A DNA stretch of 64,000 bases from Heligmosomoides polygyrus polygyrus. Taxonomy: Eukaryota > Nematoda > Chromadorea > Rhabditida > Heligmosomidae. Location: NCBI GenBank assembly GCA_947396885.1, contig OX377201.1, positions 68,980,983 through 69,044,982 of the forward strand, in the 5' to 3' direction. Below, in pieces: positions 45,105 through 57,052 of the stretch (position 1 is the first letter of the stretch; the number at the start of each line of letters is the position of its first letter). The translations under genes were made by a program, and so were the position numbers. A model generated the notes under the pieces. The model did no database searches. It was given only the letters and a program-made list of their open reading frames with translations, and was not told where the DNA came from.

Positions 45105-47945
45105 GCCCCCACCTTCCCAATTCTTTGTGGTTAAGAACTGTTGCGACCCAGAGAATGAACGAAGCGCATGTAACTCCTCCCTCACGACTTCCGAAATTCT
45201 CATTCCATAATAAACTGTTCTAGAATGGGTGCTGCACGGCGAGAAAAAATAGCCTTTCCAGGGCCACGAACGACGCTCTGTCTACCTACAGACTGCTCCG
45301 ATTTTCCCCACTCGAAAGGTCCATTAAGTTGGTTGCAAACCCTGGACGAAGGCGAGTCGACCCACGACTATTTCACAAAACTGCAAATGCAAAACTCGCG
45401 CTACGAAATAGCTGTCGATCTTACGCACTCACTACCGTGAGGGACACCAAACAACTCAGGTAGTACATCCAAGGGAACTCGCTGCTGGAGAATCTTCGCA
45501 AAAAGCACTTTTGCATCTACGATGCCTCCAAAAAACTCCACGAATACTTGATTTCTTCGCATAAAATGTGTCAGACGATGCCCATTCCTTGTTTCTCGTA
45601 TTTAGGCATTCAATATACTGCTCCCTACTACACTACCACATGAACATAGCCGCGTAATATGAAAATATGTAGATAGAACAGAAGCATGCTCGTTCGGGAC
45701 ACTCCGTAGAAGCTCGCCAGAGCTCTCAGCTCTCGGTAAGAATTTAATCTCCAAACGAGCACACAACAAGTGACCCCGCAATTCGTTGAGCGACAATCCT
45801 TTCCTTCGCAATTTGTCACTTGGCCAAGTTCAAGAGACGAGTCAACGCGAGAGTAGTACGTAATATTACACTTGGAATGCTCGTGGTCATCTGAGTGTTA
45901 CAAGACATCTTCAACTCTTATCACAAACAGTCTGATCGCACTCAGTAGTACAGAACAACAGAAACATAAGTACAAGTAGAAATAGCAAAGGGCTCGAAAC
46001 AAATGATGCAAGCTTCCTTCGACGGTGCTAAGACACTAAACCGTCGCCGCGACTCGGAAAGTATCCGCGGACACCTAATTGATGCGAGAGATGAACCGAC
46101 AACTTCTAATTTCCTCTAAGAAACCCGCACAAACCGATGCTATTCCTGTCACTTCTCATGGAACTCGCGTCCCATCGGTGTAACAAGCAAGGCAAAACAT
46201 CAAGATAACTCTGGATATAGGGATAGCGCTAAGGTCGCACTGAACCGTTTCGAGAAGCAGCCGAGAATTGCACTGCCAAAGAGTAGTCCCGAAACCGTTC
46301 GTAGGGGAACAGTTCTACAGCGGATGACATGAAAAACGATACAACTCTGTAGACACACTGATGAATTATGACTTCTACAAAGGAATGAAACACTAGAACT
46401 TGTAACTAGATTGTCATAATACACAACGGGCAAATACCTAGATATACATAAAAATATAACCGCCAACAGAGAGGGGACATAGGGGAACAAGGAAAGGCAA
46501 GTACTGAAATACAATGTTTACATTCTCCATTAAAGAAAAGCTGCGCTCAGATTTCACGGCGTAGTCGATCTCAGACTGACCCGATTCGTGGAAGATGATG
46601 AACACTCACACCTGCAAATGGAGGAAGTACTCAGCGGAAGGCATAAGTCAAGCTCACAAGTTCCGCATGCACACACAGCTAGCCTCACGGCCGGAAATCC
46701 GCTAAATTCAAATGCCTTTTCCTACCACCCGTTCCCCGACCTTCACTCCGCACAGGAATTAAACGCGCGAATCACCGAGTGTTCAACATTTTTGTATCAC
46801 TAGGAAGCCTCGCCTAAGGCAAAAGGCCTCAATACTCCATATCAGGCAATTCGACGACGAAGGGTGAAAAAGTAAGGGAATTCCCCCGATTTCAGAGCTT
46901 CATAGTTCTGTGAAATGAAGGCTTCACATGATAAACCGATTTTTATTTCAAGCCGATATTTCGAATGTTCCGTTGCTCTTAAACGCCCGAAAAAAGCTAC
47001 ACTCAAACAGGCTACTCCTCTAACCCAGCCAGATGCGATGCATTCCCAAGAGGAACATCGATAACCACTTCTTCCATAGTAAACAGAACCCGCCGGATTG
47101 CAGCGTTGAATGAGTAGACCTATTCAGCAAATCTCCACTGACCAACTGGGATCCGGGGGCCGTATGCTCGTGTTCTCCGTTGCGCGAAATCCAATCAACA
47201 CCAACATATCTTATCACGCCCCAATCTCCCATCGGGGGAAACTCGGAGTGGATGAGCATACGGATTCAGCTATAACAAATGCTACAGAACTTCAACAACA
47301 GTTAGTACTCCGCATACCTGAGCCAGTTCTAAAAAAACAGAAGGCTCAAGACCATCTTCACGATTTCTGTTCATTTCACCAAGACATTTCTTTAATTAAA
47401 CCACAAATGCTGCCCAGCAACTACCAAGTGGAACATTTAACCATCGTTGGCATAAATCCTACGTGATGCTCAGTTATACAGTCCGTCATCCATCGGAACT
47501 GTCAGGGTTTCTTCTAAAATGGAGGTATTATTTTCAATAGTGATCTGTTTCTGAAGAAATGTTCTATTTCATAACCATGGGTAACTCCACCTACAATCGT
47601 ACAAAGGTTTAGAAGGACTAATGAACGGAAAAAGGAAACTAGTTCTTCCAAAGACGTATGGACGTTCTCCTCGTTACACGGTCCAAAGCAAGCATTTCGC
47701 TATGAGGTGAACGGAGAATTTTGACGGGCTACCATGATAAACGTGAGCACTGTACTTCACTAATTTGGAATCCCACAAGTAAAGGAAAGAGGTAAGGGAC
47801 CGAAAGGCAATCACAGAATCTCTACAAAACAGTAGCGATGAGCCCTCTATGAGTCAGCACCATATAATTTATGACTTCGCACTACTACTGTGTCGACATG
47901 CAACACCACATACGATATGATACGACATAAGGCAAGCCAATTACT
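45105..47945. other. Region downstream of the SIAH gene, unassigned
   Basis: No coding motif was recognised. A plus-strand frame of 118 codons at 47110-47466 has no known motif and lies antisense to the likely 3' UTR of the SIAH gene. On the minus strand an AATAAA word lies at about 46940. A last small SIAH exon could lie here. Confidence 0.35.
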
Positions 47946-48057
47946 CCTACACCCCAAATGTACAGAGCAATGGGGACTCAGCAAAGTTTCTACACATTCG
48001 ACTCGCTAACCCAAAATAGACACAATGAGAAGTCGTAGCTGAAAAAAGATTACTCAC

Positions 48058-51000
48058 CATGCTAATAGTAACGTTAATTCCAAGGTTTCCATTCTCTAAA
48101 AGAAGACATGATACGAACAGCAGCACCAATTAATAAAAAACAGCAGATGGAAACAAGATGTGGAGTCATCAATTATTACAACACAAGGCCCACCTGCAAA
48201 CAGCTGAGCAGTTGGAGTGTCAAATGCGAGGCAATCAGACAGCTGTATTGCATGTGCCACGCCTTCGTGTATTGAACGAGGTGTAGCCTCCCAACACAAC
48301 CGTCGACGGTGTGTGGACAGTTCAAGACTGAAATCGGAAACATTCAGACTGCTCGAAGTTCTGTCGCCACCGGCAGAAGAAATAGTTAAAACAAGTGCAA
48401 TCAAAATAGCACGCATAATGCTGACTCGCTCAACGTATCTCCCCCCAAGGTGCGACCGCACAATCTCAAGGAAAGATGGATTGACGCTGCCTCAGGTTGC
48501 ATATCTAGCGCAAGCATCCCTAGCCCACTCATCCTGTCGATTTCTTGTAATAATTCCACAACACGTGGATCTGATGAAGCCATTAACTTTTGATTCCCTT
48601 CTCAGTAAAGCGAAAATGTACCTCAGTCCAATTCTAAGCGGAATGTCTACTACAAACACAGAAAAGCAAGACTTACCGATACATGAAATTATCTGCTTCC
48701 TTTTTAGCACCAATTAGCTGAACAACAGCGTAAAACACTTGCTGCCCGTGATCAAACTTCTCTTGTTTTTCTGAAACAGGAAAGGTAGGAGGTAAAAAAG
48801 AATAAACGAAACAGGAAGGAGACATGAAGTACCTAGAACTAGCATGAAGTTGTACCCAAAACAGCTCTGCATCATAACCCAATCGACAGCACCAGGAAGA
48901 TTGATGTCGGTTGCAAGAAATACAATATCTTCCCCTGAAAACATCAATATGTAACTACACTATCCTGAGCTTAACGTTTAACTTAATGGTTCCACAAATT
49001 TATATTCACTGAGAACTTCTGCAGAATTACGTCGTTTATCACTAAACCAGTCAAAGAAGACGGAAAAATGCGCCCAACACTTAACAATAAAACATAATAA
49101 CCCGCATGCGATGAACAATAAGATCAAATACAATGAGTCAGCAACAGACTAACAAAACTAAGTGCAAGCAAGGTTTTAAATGAGGGCAATAGCATGATAA
49201 CACCGTTCTTATTCTAAGAAAGAGGTTGTGCCCCTGACATTCCTGTAAGTGAAGAAACTTGATCTGTTTCTACTTCAGAGTTTAAGATTTTTACTTCCAT
49301 CTGCTTCCTAGGACGCTCCAGAAAACTAGTCAATGGACATCATTCGTGAGAAAAATCTGGGCAACGTAAGGATAATCCCGTGAAAGCCACAAGGCTGGCA
49401 TAATTGAGAATATAGCATTTCAGAACTAGCTCACGGTGAGGATGTTCTGAGCACTTTAAAGATGTGCCTTTCTTCTGGCACAGGATAGAAACTGAACCTT
49501 TCATCTTCAGCATGGTTCAACTTCACTCTCAGTATAAACCACATTGGACATCCGACGCTGATGGCACGTAAAAACGATTACGGGGCAGCTCGGCCCCGAG
49601 CATGCTGAGTCATCGCGGCGGGGGCAGATCCCAGACGGAAGAGTGCCGGCGCCTCCGCCGACCCTACATCTCTAGCCGCACGTGCAATTCATGCGATTGC
49701 TTTCCCACGATGGAGAGACTTCACACGAGATCAAAATGAAAGAAGATGTGGCGGAATTTGGAAGTACCGTTGTTGAGAAATGGCGTCGTTTGAACCGGTT
49801 CGAATGATATTTGCTCCCTTACAGCAAAGGGGTGGAAATATGGCGATATATATCCAACCTCGAGATCGTCAGCTGTGTATGAGTGGGCGTATAGGAAGAC
49901 ACTCTCAGACGGAGAGACCAGCACCTTTATGTGCTGTGGATACCGATCGCTTAAGGATCGACGGCGCGAGGTGTACAATAAGCCTGTGCCTTCCTGCAAA
50001 GTCAGAGGTGGATTCAGGGTTAGTGATGAATTTTTTAAGTTTGTTATTAATTATTTTGTCAGCTGTGGTGGACACTTCATAACGGATCCTGCAAATCCGG
50101 TTCGCCCCCACTTCTATGAGCCAAGAAGCGCCCCTCGTTCTATTATGCGCCGTAGGGTGATCGAGAGGTGCAACGAATTTAGGGCACAACCCTATACGGG
50201 AACTCCATCCAGCGTTATCTAAGACTTAGTAGCTGATATGGCACAGCCACGCTTCGGTAAGGGGACACATGAGAACAAATATTGTTTAGAGAACGATATT
50301 TATGGCTTCAGGCGATACTTTCACAGCCCCAGAGCGGATGGCAATGGTGGAACAGCTAACTGTTCGATAACCTGCGAACTTCGTTGAACGGTTTCACAGT
50401 AAACTTCGAAGGGCGTTTCCTATTCGCACCCCTGCCAGTTTTTGGCCTCACAGTTAACTATGGCCAGATCGCAGATCCTGCCTATAGCAAATGGAGAAAT
50501 GGCGACATATGCGAAGTCGCGAAGCCTGCAGGCAAAATGAAATACACGATGAGACGAGGCGCTTCAGACAGTTCCTCCAGGCGGATGGTCGTCCACCTAC
50601 CACAAGAGAGTGTAAGGATCACCTTGATACCTTAGCCAGCAACCTTGCCCACTAGTTAGCTCTCAATGTGTCCCCGTCCCCTCATTCTCCTCTGAAGAGC
50701 CCTATGCATGTTACCCTGCCCATTCTGTGAAGGAACTGTTAGCACACTTGCCTTTGTATTCAGGTACATGCTTGCTCACAAATGTAATCTCATGCTTCAC
50801 ACGATGCAGTTGTTTTTATTCGTATGTTGCCATTTGTACTTCAAACGCTTTGACATACAGTATTCTAAAATATCTATCTCAAACAAAAGACAAGTCTCAG
50901 ACATGTTGCTAAACATCCTGCAGAAACTCAGTTACCGTTGTGGCCGGCTCAGTGTATTTCCTCAGCAATACTACCAACAGTACGATTGGTGTGGAAATAC

Positions 51001-54000
51001 ATCACGCTGTGATGAGACGCCGGTCGTGCAAGTCGCTCAAGAAATAGTGTGTTCCCACGCGAGACGGCAGATGCGCGCGAAATAGCGGAGAGGCAGCGAG
51101 AGGTGGCAGACACGCTGCAAATCGACGTGACTCAGCAGTAGCGGGGACGAGCGGGGCCGAGTTGCCCGTCAAACCGTAAAAACACCCCCTGTGCAATCGA
51201 TTGGGTCAGGCTTTCGCGATGGCGCGCGCTTGCGCACCGTGTAGAGAGGCCGGCGACACGGGATCGTCCGCTGGCCTAGCAGCCTTGAGGGGAACAGAAA
51301 TATAGATTATGTCAGAACAGTGCCCACTGAACGTAATCCGAAATTAGGCGTGCGGCGTACTTGACAAGCCGTATTTCGCGGTAAATGCTAAGGAAAAGCA
51401 CTTTGCAACAGATGTTACGAAACTGGGACACGGTAAATGGTAAGGAAATACACTTTGGATCTGCTATGACGATCCGCGGTTGTGAAATTCAGTGCTTACT
51501 GAATATGTCAGTTTTGTCAGTTTTGCTCGTGCAGCCCTCCTAGAATCCATTTTTTTTCAAAAGATTCGCATCCATTTCGACGTTGTTATTCCATGAGTTT
51601 AGTCCAAAAATGTCGGATTTATACAGTTGCCTTCGCTCAGAGTTAATCTTAATGATCACTAAAAGAATCCGCATGCTCTGAATTGCGCGATTCTTACTGT
51701 TCTAAGAAATGTAGCAAATGTGGAAGGGATAGGAGTATCTGTATTTGTGTTACTTTCATGGGTGAGTTCGCAGCGCTGGCAGAGCTGCGGTCTTCAGCTA
51801 ATCGCAGTAGCGCGTTAATGAAAAAGTCGAACGGCGCTGTTAGCTCATCCCTGATAACATCCAAGACGGATCGAAACACGAACACAACAAAACTAAATAA
51901 CAAACAAAATGGCACTATAGTACTTTCAAGACTCCAGAGGTCTAGGAGAAGTCGAGAAAATTTCTCGCCCAAACTTCGCCCCAGGGGGGGGGGTTATTTA
52001 GGGTGCTGATCACAAATCTGACATTCGTTTTTGAAATTAGGGCTGGTTACAGTAGAAACTATACCCGATTATTCATGTCGCACTGAGGTAAGTTTATGAG
52101 TACTGCACGTCTTCTGAACGCCTGCGGACATTGGACGATGTCAACAGCAGGTTTTCTCATTCCAGTGGACGCCGGATGACATCTGCGGTGCATCTTCTGC
52201 GCCCTTACGCACATTGAACATAGAAGCAGTCGACTAGTACACGATTCCTTCCTCTTTGCCCACACATCCCGCGGGTTACTCGGTCTCCACTACTACTGAG
52301 TCGTGTGCTAATCAGTACTACATCAATAAGTGTTGCAATCCTTTTCAGTCCCCTCGAAGCTAATAAGCCAGCAAACGATGCCGCGCCGTCGGCTCCACTG
52401 CACGGTGCGTAAGCGCGCGCCATCGCCAAGGCAGGACCCAATCGATTGCGCAGGGGGGTGTTTTTACGTGCCATCTCCAATGCTTTATGGCAGCATATTC
52501 AACTGTCAGCACTCTGAATGTGTTGTTGTGCTGATGTGAAGGTTAATAAATTAGCAAATGAAGTGTACCTTCGTTGCAATTTGTTCATAGTCATACCGAC
52601 AAGTGAGAGATGTGAATCAATCCTCGATGACTGTTTTTAATGAATTTGAAAATCATTACACGACATCGCAGTGAACACGCAGGCACTTCTTGCATCGCCT
52701 TGAAAACAATCTGCTCCATTGAAATGTGCCGCTTTATAATCAGTTACTACTCCTCACTTAAAGACAGTGCAGGAGAGTATTCCGTAAATGGTTCCCTAAG
52801 CTGCAGATTTTTGATCCAGAAGAAAAACGAAGCAAGGAAAGGAAGCCCTCTCGAAAGACCCGCCCAAAATGAGGGCAAGGAAGACACCTTTCTAGGCAGT
52901 CCCTTATCTGTTTAGATCTCCGGAAACGTCTCCCTATAGTTGGCATAATCGCGTGTCAAGGCTATTCCGATTACTCGCATTCCCGAAAATGATGAATTCA
53001 GACCCAGATTCACACTTTCAAAGGGCGAAAATAAGACAAAGCACACCTTGTAAAGTCGTGATACTCTTGTGCACCTTCTTTAGATGATCCATGACGTCGT
53101 TCAAAGCTCCTTGCCACTTACAAGCTGCACCTGGACAGGGGCAGCTATACGGACTGAAAACAATACTGCATTAACCGAAGCGCAAAGTGGCCAGATGTTT
53201 CCGAACAGCAAAGTTGTTGAACAAACCGGCATTCGCATGTCTCTTCGTGCTCGACCTTGTCGAAATGGTAAAAGAAAAGTGGACAACCGGACGAGGCGAA
53301 TTTACACGGAAAACGAACAGTGTTGGCAATCTTCTCAAGTCCGAGATTGCGGACGCTTGCTGGAAACGTTAACAATGTCCTTCGTTGGGGAACAGCTGCT
53401 GACTACAGGGCACACCAAAAGGCTTGAACTACTCACGTGTGGGTCCACGGCATGTTGGGCAGCACTGAAGTTTAGGGCGGCAGTTACCACAGACAAGATG
53501 ACCTGCTTGACATTGGAGGTATGGCGGTAGCATATATTCCAAGCACACTGGACATTCGAAAACAGAGAGCACCTGAATGAAGAAAAATCAAACTGACAGC
53601 ACACTTTAAGAACAGCGCTGGAGCACTGAAAACTATACAGCTCTGCAGGCTTTGGAGAACAGGACTCGCCTCTGCGCTGCTATCTGTATGCTCAGTAGCG
53701 CCAATTGTTGCTATCTGTGGAGCCACACTCTGTGTTGATAGAGAAGACGGCGAACAGGTAACCACTGAAACAACAGCATTATCAAGGACTGGCACATTGG
53801 AGGTGAGGGTTCTGCGAGTCTTCAGCAACCATATGATTCCTTGCTCATTTCTGCCAATTCCGCAACTCACTCGTTTGAACACCTATCACATACAAAGACT
53901 TTGACCTAATTTGAACACGAAAAAGATGTCCACTGCATTTTGAACCCACGTGATTTCCCCTTGGCCAGCTTCGCTTGAGATACGAGATCCCAGGATATGT

Positions 54001-54758
54001 TCGCAGACCACTAACCTGGGTTGCAAAGCTTAAGCAGGTCAGATTTAGATTTGAACCCGCCCCTATTCCTTCTGACTGTTGAGAGAGTAACAAAAATAGT
54101 TTTCGCAGTTTTGGAAGCAATTCTTTGCTAGTGGCCTTATAATTGTGCTCGACGATCTACGCGCTCAAAAGAATCAAGCTGTCCCAATTCCTTGAACAGA
54201 GCTGAAGAAGGAGCTGTCTCGCTAAGAAAATTCTGCAACCTCCACGCCCACCAATTCAGTCAATTTCACCAACCCACCGTGCGTGTACAATGCGCTAATC
54301 TTTCAGAACACCTATCTCCACTGTGTGCTTCCTATGTGACGTTATATACCCTCGTAATCGAAAGGCAGAAAAGTATCAAAGCAGCCGATATCGACCCTTC
54401 CAGTTGACAAACTCGTGCATCGATTCACAAGTCTGCGCAAGGCATTGAATAATGTGTAACCACCTCTAAGCATTAAGTAGTGTTTCTGATTCTTTGATGA
54501 TGTCTAAAAGCAATTCTTGCCTGGTGGCGCAGTGGCTTGAACGCGAGCGAGATTCTTCTGATGTGGAGCAGCCACACCATGATTTGGTGCGGTGGGACCC
54601 ATGAACTGTGACGGTGGCGATCCAGAACGGCTGCCGCTGCGATCACTGCGCTCCGTACTGCTGTTGACAGTAGCCGAACCGTTTGGGCCACATACTGTTG
54701 TTGCTGAAGATGAGCCCGATGAGGAAACCGCTGCCGACGGCACCTTAACGAAGAACAT
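48058..54758 (-). CDS. siah-1: Seven-in-absentia (SIAH) E3 ubiquitin-protein ligase
   Basis: RING-type E3 ligase that transfers ubiquitin from an E2 enzyme to substrates bound by its C-terminal domain, in cytosol and nucleus. Nine minus-strand coding blocks join in frame: 54758-54521, 53764-53670, 53572-53437, 53359-53227, 53153-53047, 48934-48833, 48770-48677, 48327-48194 and 48095-48058, 359 codons. Residues 1-111 are a Ser/Ala/Pro-rich extension, longer than in human SIAH1 (282 aa in total). The C3HC4 RING is at about 118-152 ([22 protein letters not shown]). The SIAH zinc fingers follow ([19 protein letters not shown]). The substrate-binding domain includes [30 protein letters not shown] and [11 protein letters not shown]. 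The C-terminus is uncertain: after ATG at 48058 comes GTGAGT, either a donor to an unseen exon or 36 more codons to a stop at 47947. Introns 1 and 2 appear to start with GC. The 4.1-kb intron 5 is full of repeats. No inactivating change was seen. Confidence 0.93.
49780..50222 (+). pseudogene. ORF fragment in the SIAH intron, possibly transposase-related
   Basis: A frame open from 49875 to 50222 reads [16 protein letters not shown], then [32 protein letters not shown] and YTGTPSSVI. Spaced Cys/His residues and the basic RRRV..R segment recall the FLYWCH-type zinc finger preceding some nematode MULE transposases, but the match is loose and no transposase core follows. It is antisense to the host gene. 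The flanking 49.55-49.68 kb is GC-rich. Confidence 0.3.
51175..52478. repeat. Inverted repeat pair, about 75-bp arms
   Basis: 51178-51250 and 52395-52475 are inverted copies (AAAAACACCCCC, CAATCGATTGGGTC, CGATGGCGCGCGCTT). The spacing and TIR-like arms suggest a non-autonomous DNA element of about 1.3 kb. No clear flanking duplication was found. Confidence 0.55.
51950..52040 (+). repeat. Dispersed motif copy
   Basis: It reads CGCCCAAACTTCGCCCC, a G run, then TTATTTAGGGTGCTGATCACAAATCTGACATTC. It is shared with 54.92-55.00 kb, 27.06-27.22 kb, and reversed at 55.24-55.33 kb. Confidence 0.65.
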
Positions 54759-54780
54759 AGAGAAAAACCTTTTCTAAAAT
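54759..54780 (-). promoter_or_regulatory. Probable trans-splice acceptor and 5' leader of the SIAH gene
   Basis: The minus strand reads ATTTTAG ending at 54774, then 15 nt to the ATG at 54758. Nematode spliced leaders are commonly added at such TTTNAG sites just before the start codon. The first codons (MFFVKVPS) then follow. An ordinary cis intron from an upstream exon is the alternative. Confidence 0.5.
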
Positions 54781-54919
54781 GCTGTCCTCATCATCGGACG
54801 AAAATATAGAACAATCCGCTGTAAGTGCTGTTGGAATGTGCCGCCATACTGTAATCCTGACTGCACTTTACTACGCCTCACTCGAACAAGCCGCACTAAT
54901 ACCGTTTCGCGGTTCCAGA

Positions 54920-55340
54920 CTCGAAGACAAGTTTTCGCCCAAACTTCGCCCAAGGGGTTATTTGGAGTGCTGATCACGAATCTGACATCACTTTTGGAAA
55001 TTTCAGCTGATTAGTGTACGTTACGATAGGGCTGGTGACTAAAGCTGTCGGGGTTGTGACCATTGATTTCGACCGAGTTTTTACCAAACTGGATATTTCG
55101 TGAACTGACCACGAACCTGACGTCTGCTTTTTGCATTACGATGCAGTATGGTAGGCCCACACGTGAGATTTTGGTGGAATCGATGATCGTGACCCCGACA
55201 GCCTTACTCACCCGCACCTACCGTAGCTCACCTCAATTGGCCCAAATTTCAAAGACTGATATCAGATTCGCGGTCAGCGCTACAAGTGCCCCCATAGACG
55301 AAATTTGGGCGAAGACTTCTTTTTCGACATCTCTACCACT
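54920..55340. repeat. Dispersed motif cluster upstream of the SIAH gene
   Basis: Two copies face each other. One (54930-54995, plus) reads CGCCCAAACTTCGCCC...TGCTGATCACGAATCTGACATC. The other (55238-55320, minus) has the same order. Between them 55037-55072 and 55170-55205 form an inverted repeat around GCTGTCGGGG. The first copy lies within 150 bp of the probable SIAH 5' end. Confidence 0.6.
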
Positions 55341-55344
55341 GCGA

Positions 55345-56040
55345 TCGTTAAAGTACAATAGTACTCGACAAACAATATAGACCTTGTAGCAGCAGAACAC
55401 GAAGAAAGAAGGGTACATCAGCGCAGTGCTTCGTTATAAAAATCATTTAAAAAACACAAATTCGAAAATAAGTTTTGTAGCGAAATATATAAACTCTAAA
55501 AAGCCAACGGGCACAAAAATGATGTTTAAAAAACGAAGCTCACTGACCCAAATTAAAACTCTTGCAAGCTCAGCTAAGGTGTAGGGTACTAAGTGGTATG
55601 AACTTCGCGTAGTTCAATTGACGAAACCGAACCGAAATCATATTCGTTGCAAGGAATGGAATACCGTGAAAGGTGTACTAGATTTCGAGAATCCGTTGAT
55701 CATTTGCTATTGCTGTTACACTGAAGTCATCCACATAAGTCAACCTCGTTCGGGCCGTATCGTTAAACTTCGCCTCTGAATGCTATGATAATCAATTTCT
55801 ATAAATTGAGAACTCGGTGATATTACTATGAGAGATTTACAGCGAGACAAATAAGAGGAGGATTCACCACTACGCAGGTACAGAAAACCTTTGCATGTAG
55901 GGAAACATCGGGAGGGCTCAGCATAACATTCCTTAAGTGAATGTTGAATCACTCTTATCTCTTCTTTTTGATTACAGATCCGCCCCTTATTAGCTTCTGT
56001 ATTGCACAATTGAAGGAACTCCGCAGGGTCTAGGCAACTT
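55345..56040. other. No recognised feature
   Basis: AT-rich sequence with short frames only. Confidence 0.35.
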
Positions 56041-56330
56041 TAACACATGTGGGCGCAAATAGGGTCCGGGGGGGGGGGGGGGGGGTCTCCTTATAAAAAG
56101 TGTCCCTAACACCAAGAAAACGAGACAAGGCACACTGATAGTAAAGAGAACAAACAAATAATGCTGTAGCTGTGTTCTATACTCTCCTACGCGTCAGCGG
56201 AGGAGAGCACAGAGTTAGGCAGGGCAAGGGACTGCAGGGTGTGGCTCAAGTAACGCGTCCGTGTTAAAACTGCCTACATCCTGGAGTTCCCTCCCTTGTC
56301 CAATTAGGAAGCACATAAGACGCGGATCTA

Positions 56331-57052
56331 CAGGGTGCGTAAAAAGTATTGACGCACCTACTTTTTGTTTCAGCTCCAGCTTTCTCTTTCTACCCCTCTA
56401 GGTTTTTGTTTTATTTTTGTTGTCTGTATTTTGCTCAAAAACACTCTCGAAAAAACTGAAGAAACATGATCGTCATCGTTACGGTGGCCCTTTTTGTCTG
56501 TTACCCCAAGATCTGAATACTTCCTTAACAAGAGAATTAGGTGCTGTTCGAAACGGTTGGTGAGGAAAGAGGTCAGCAACCCAAACGTCAGCCACGGCTC
56601 TGTCATAACAGATGATGATTACAAGAGGTTCAAGCACGTTAACGTTCAAATCCAAAATTATCAATCTCTGTTCGATAACGGTAAACAGATAACGCGCGCA
56701 GGTGTAGGCAGCTTCTCAGACGAGCACAGCTTAAACATGAATCCGCTGGATAACTATTTCAGGCGGTTTTGGAGAATGAGGTCGGGCTACTTTCAACAGA
56801 AGTGGCTAGTCGCAGAAGGCTACTTAAAAGCACGGAACGAAATCCAAGCGAGTACTTGCGGCGCGTGCTCATGAATTTTTCCGTCGTTTTCGCTCCTGTA
56901 TTCACAGTAAAGGAGCCAATGTCAATTACTAGTTATTCTATCGTGTTTGCAAGATCATTTTCCATATTTCTCAAGTGAATATTTTAAAACTTACTGCGCA
57001 ATACTATTTCCACAACCATCATTTAGTGCGTTAATACTTTTTACGCACCCTG
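56331..57052 (+). mobile_element. Mariner-family element, internally deleted
   Basis: The ends are inverted repeats of about 27 bp starting CAGGGTGCGTAAAAAGTATT, flanked by TA at 56329-56330 and 57053-57054. The length of 722 bp is about half that of an autonomous mariner. Excising it rejoins sequence that is continuous in the sister copies near 59.77 and 60.98 kb. Confidence 0.88.
56494..56974 (+). pseudogene. Mariner transposase remnant
   Basis: The N-terminal block (RLVRKEVSNPNVSHGSV, then DDDYKRFKHVNVQIQ) resembles the helix-turn-helix and linker of mariner transposases. The C-terminal block (NMNPLDN, then in the next frame RRRLLKSTERNPSEYLRRVL) resembles the region after the NPLDY motif. 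The catalytic middle is deleted and the frame shifts near 56770. Confidence 0.65.

Larger units (their letters stand above)
48935..53046 (-). other. Intron 5 of the SIAH gene, 4.1 kb, repeat-bearing
   Basis: It starts GTGTGC at 53046 and ends TTTTCAG at 48935. The split codon G|GG is reconstructed exactly. It contains an unrecognised possible zinc-finger-like ORF (49.8-50.2 kb), an inverted repeat (51.18 and 52.40 kb) and one copy of the dispersed TGATCACRAATCTGACAT motif. Confidence 0.8.

Noticed and set aside
47110..47466. 118-codon plus-strand ORF downstream of the SIAH gene
   Set aside because: No motif, no splice context, and antisense to the likely SIAH 3' UTR; probably chance.
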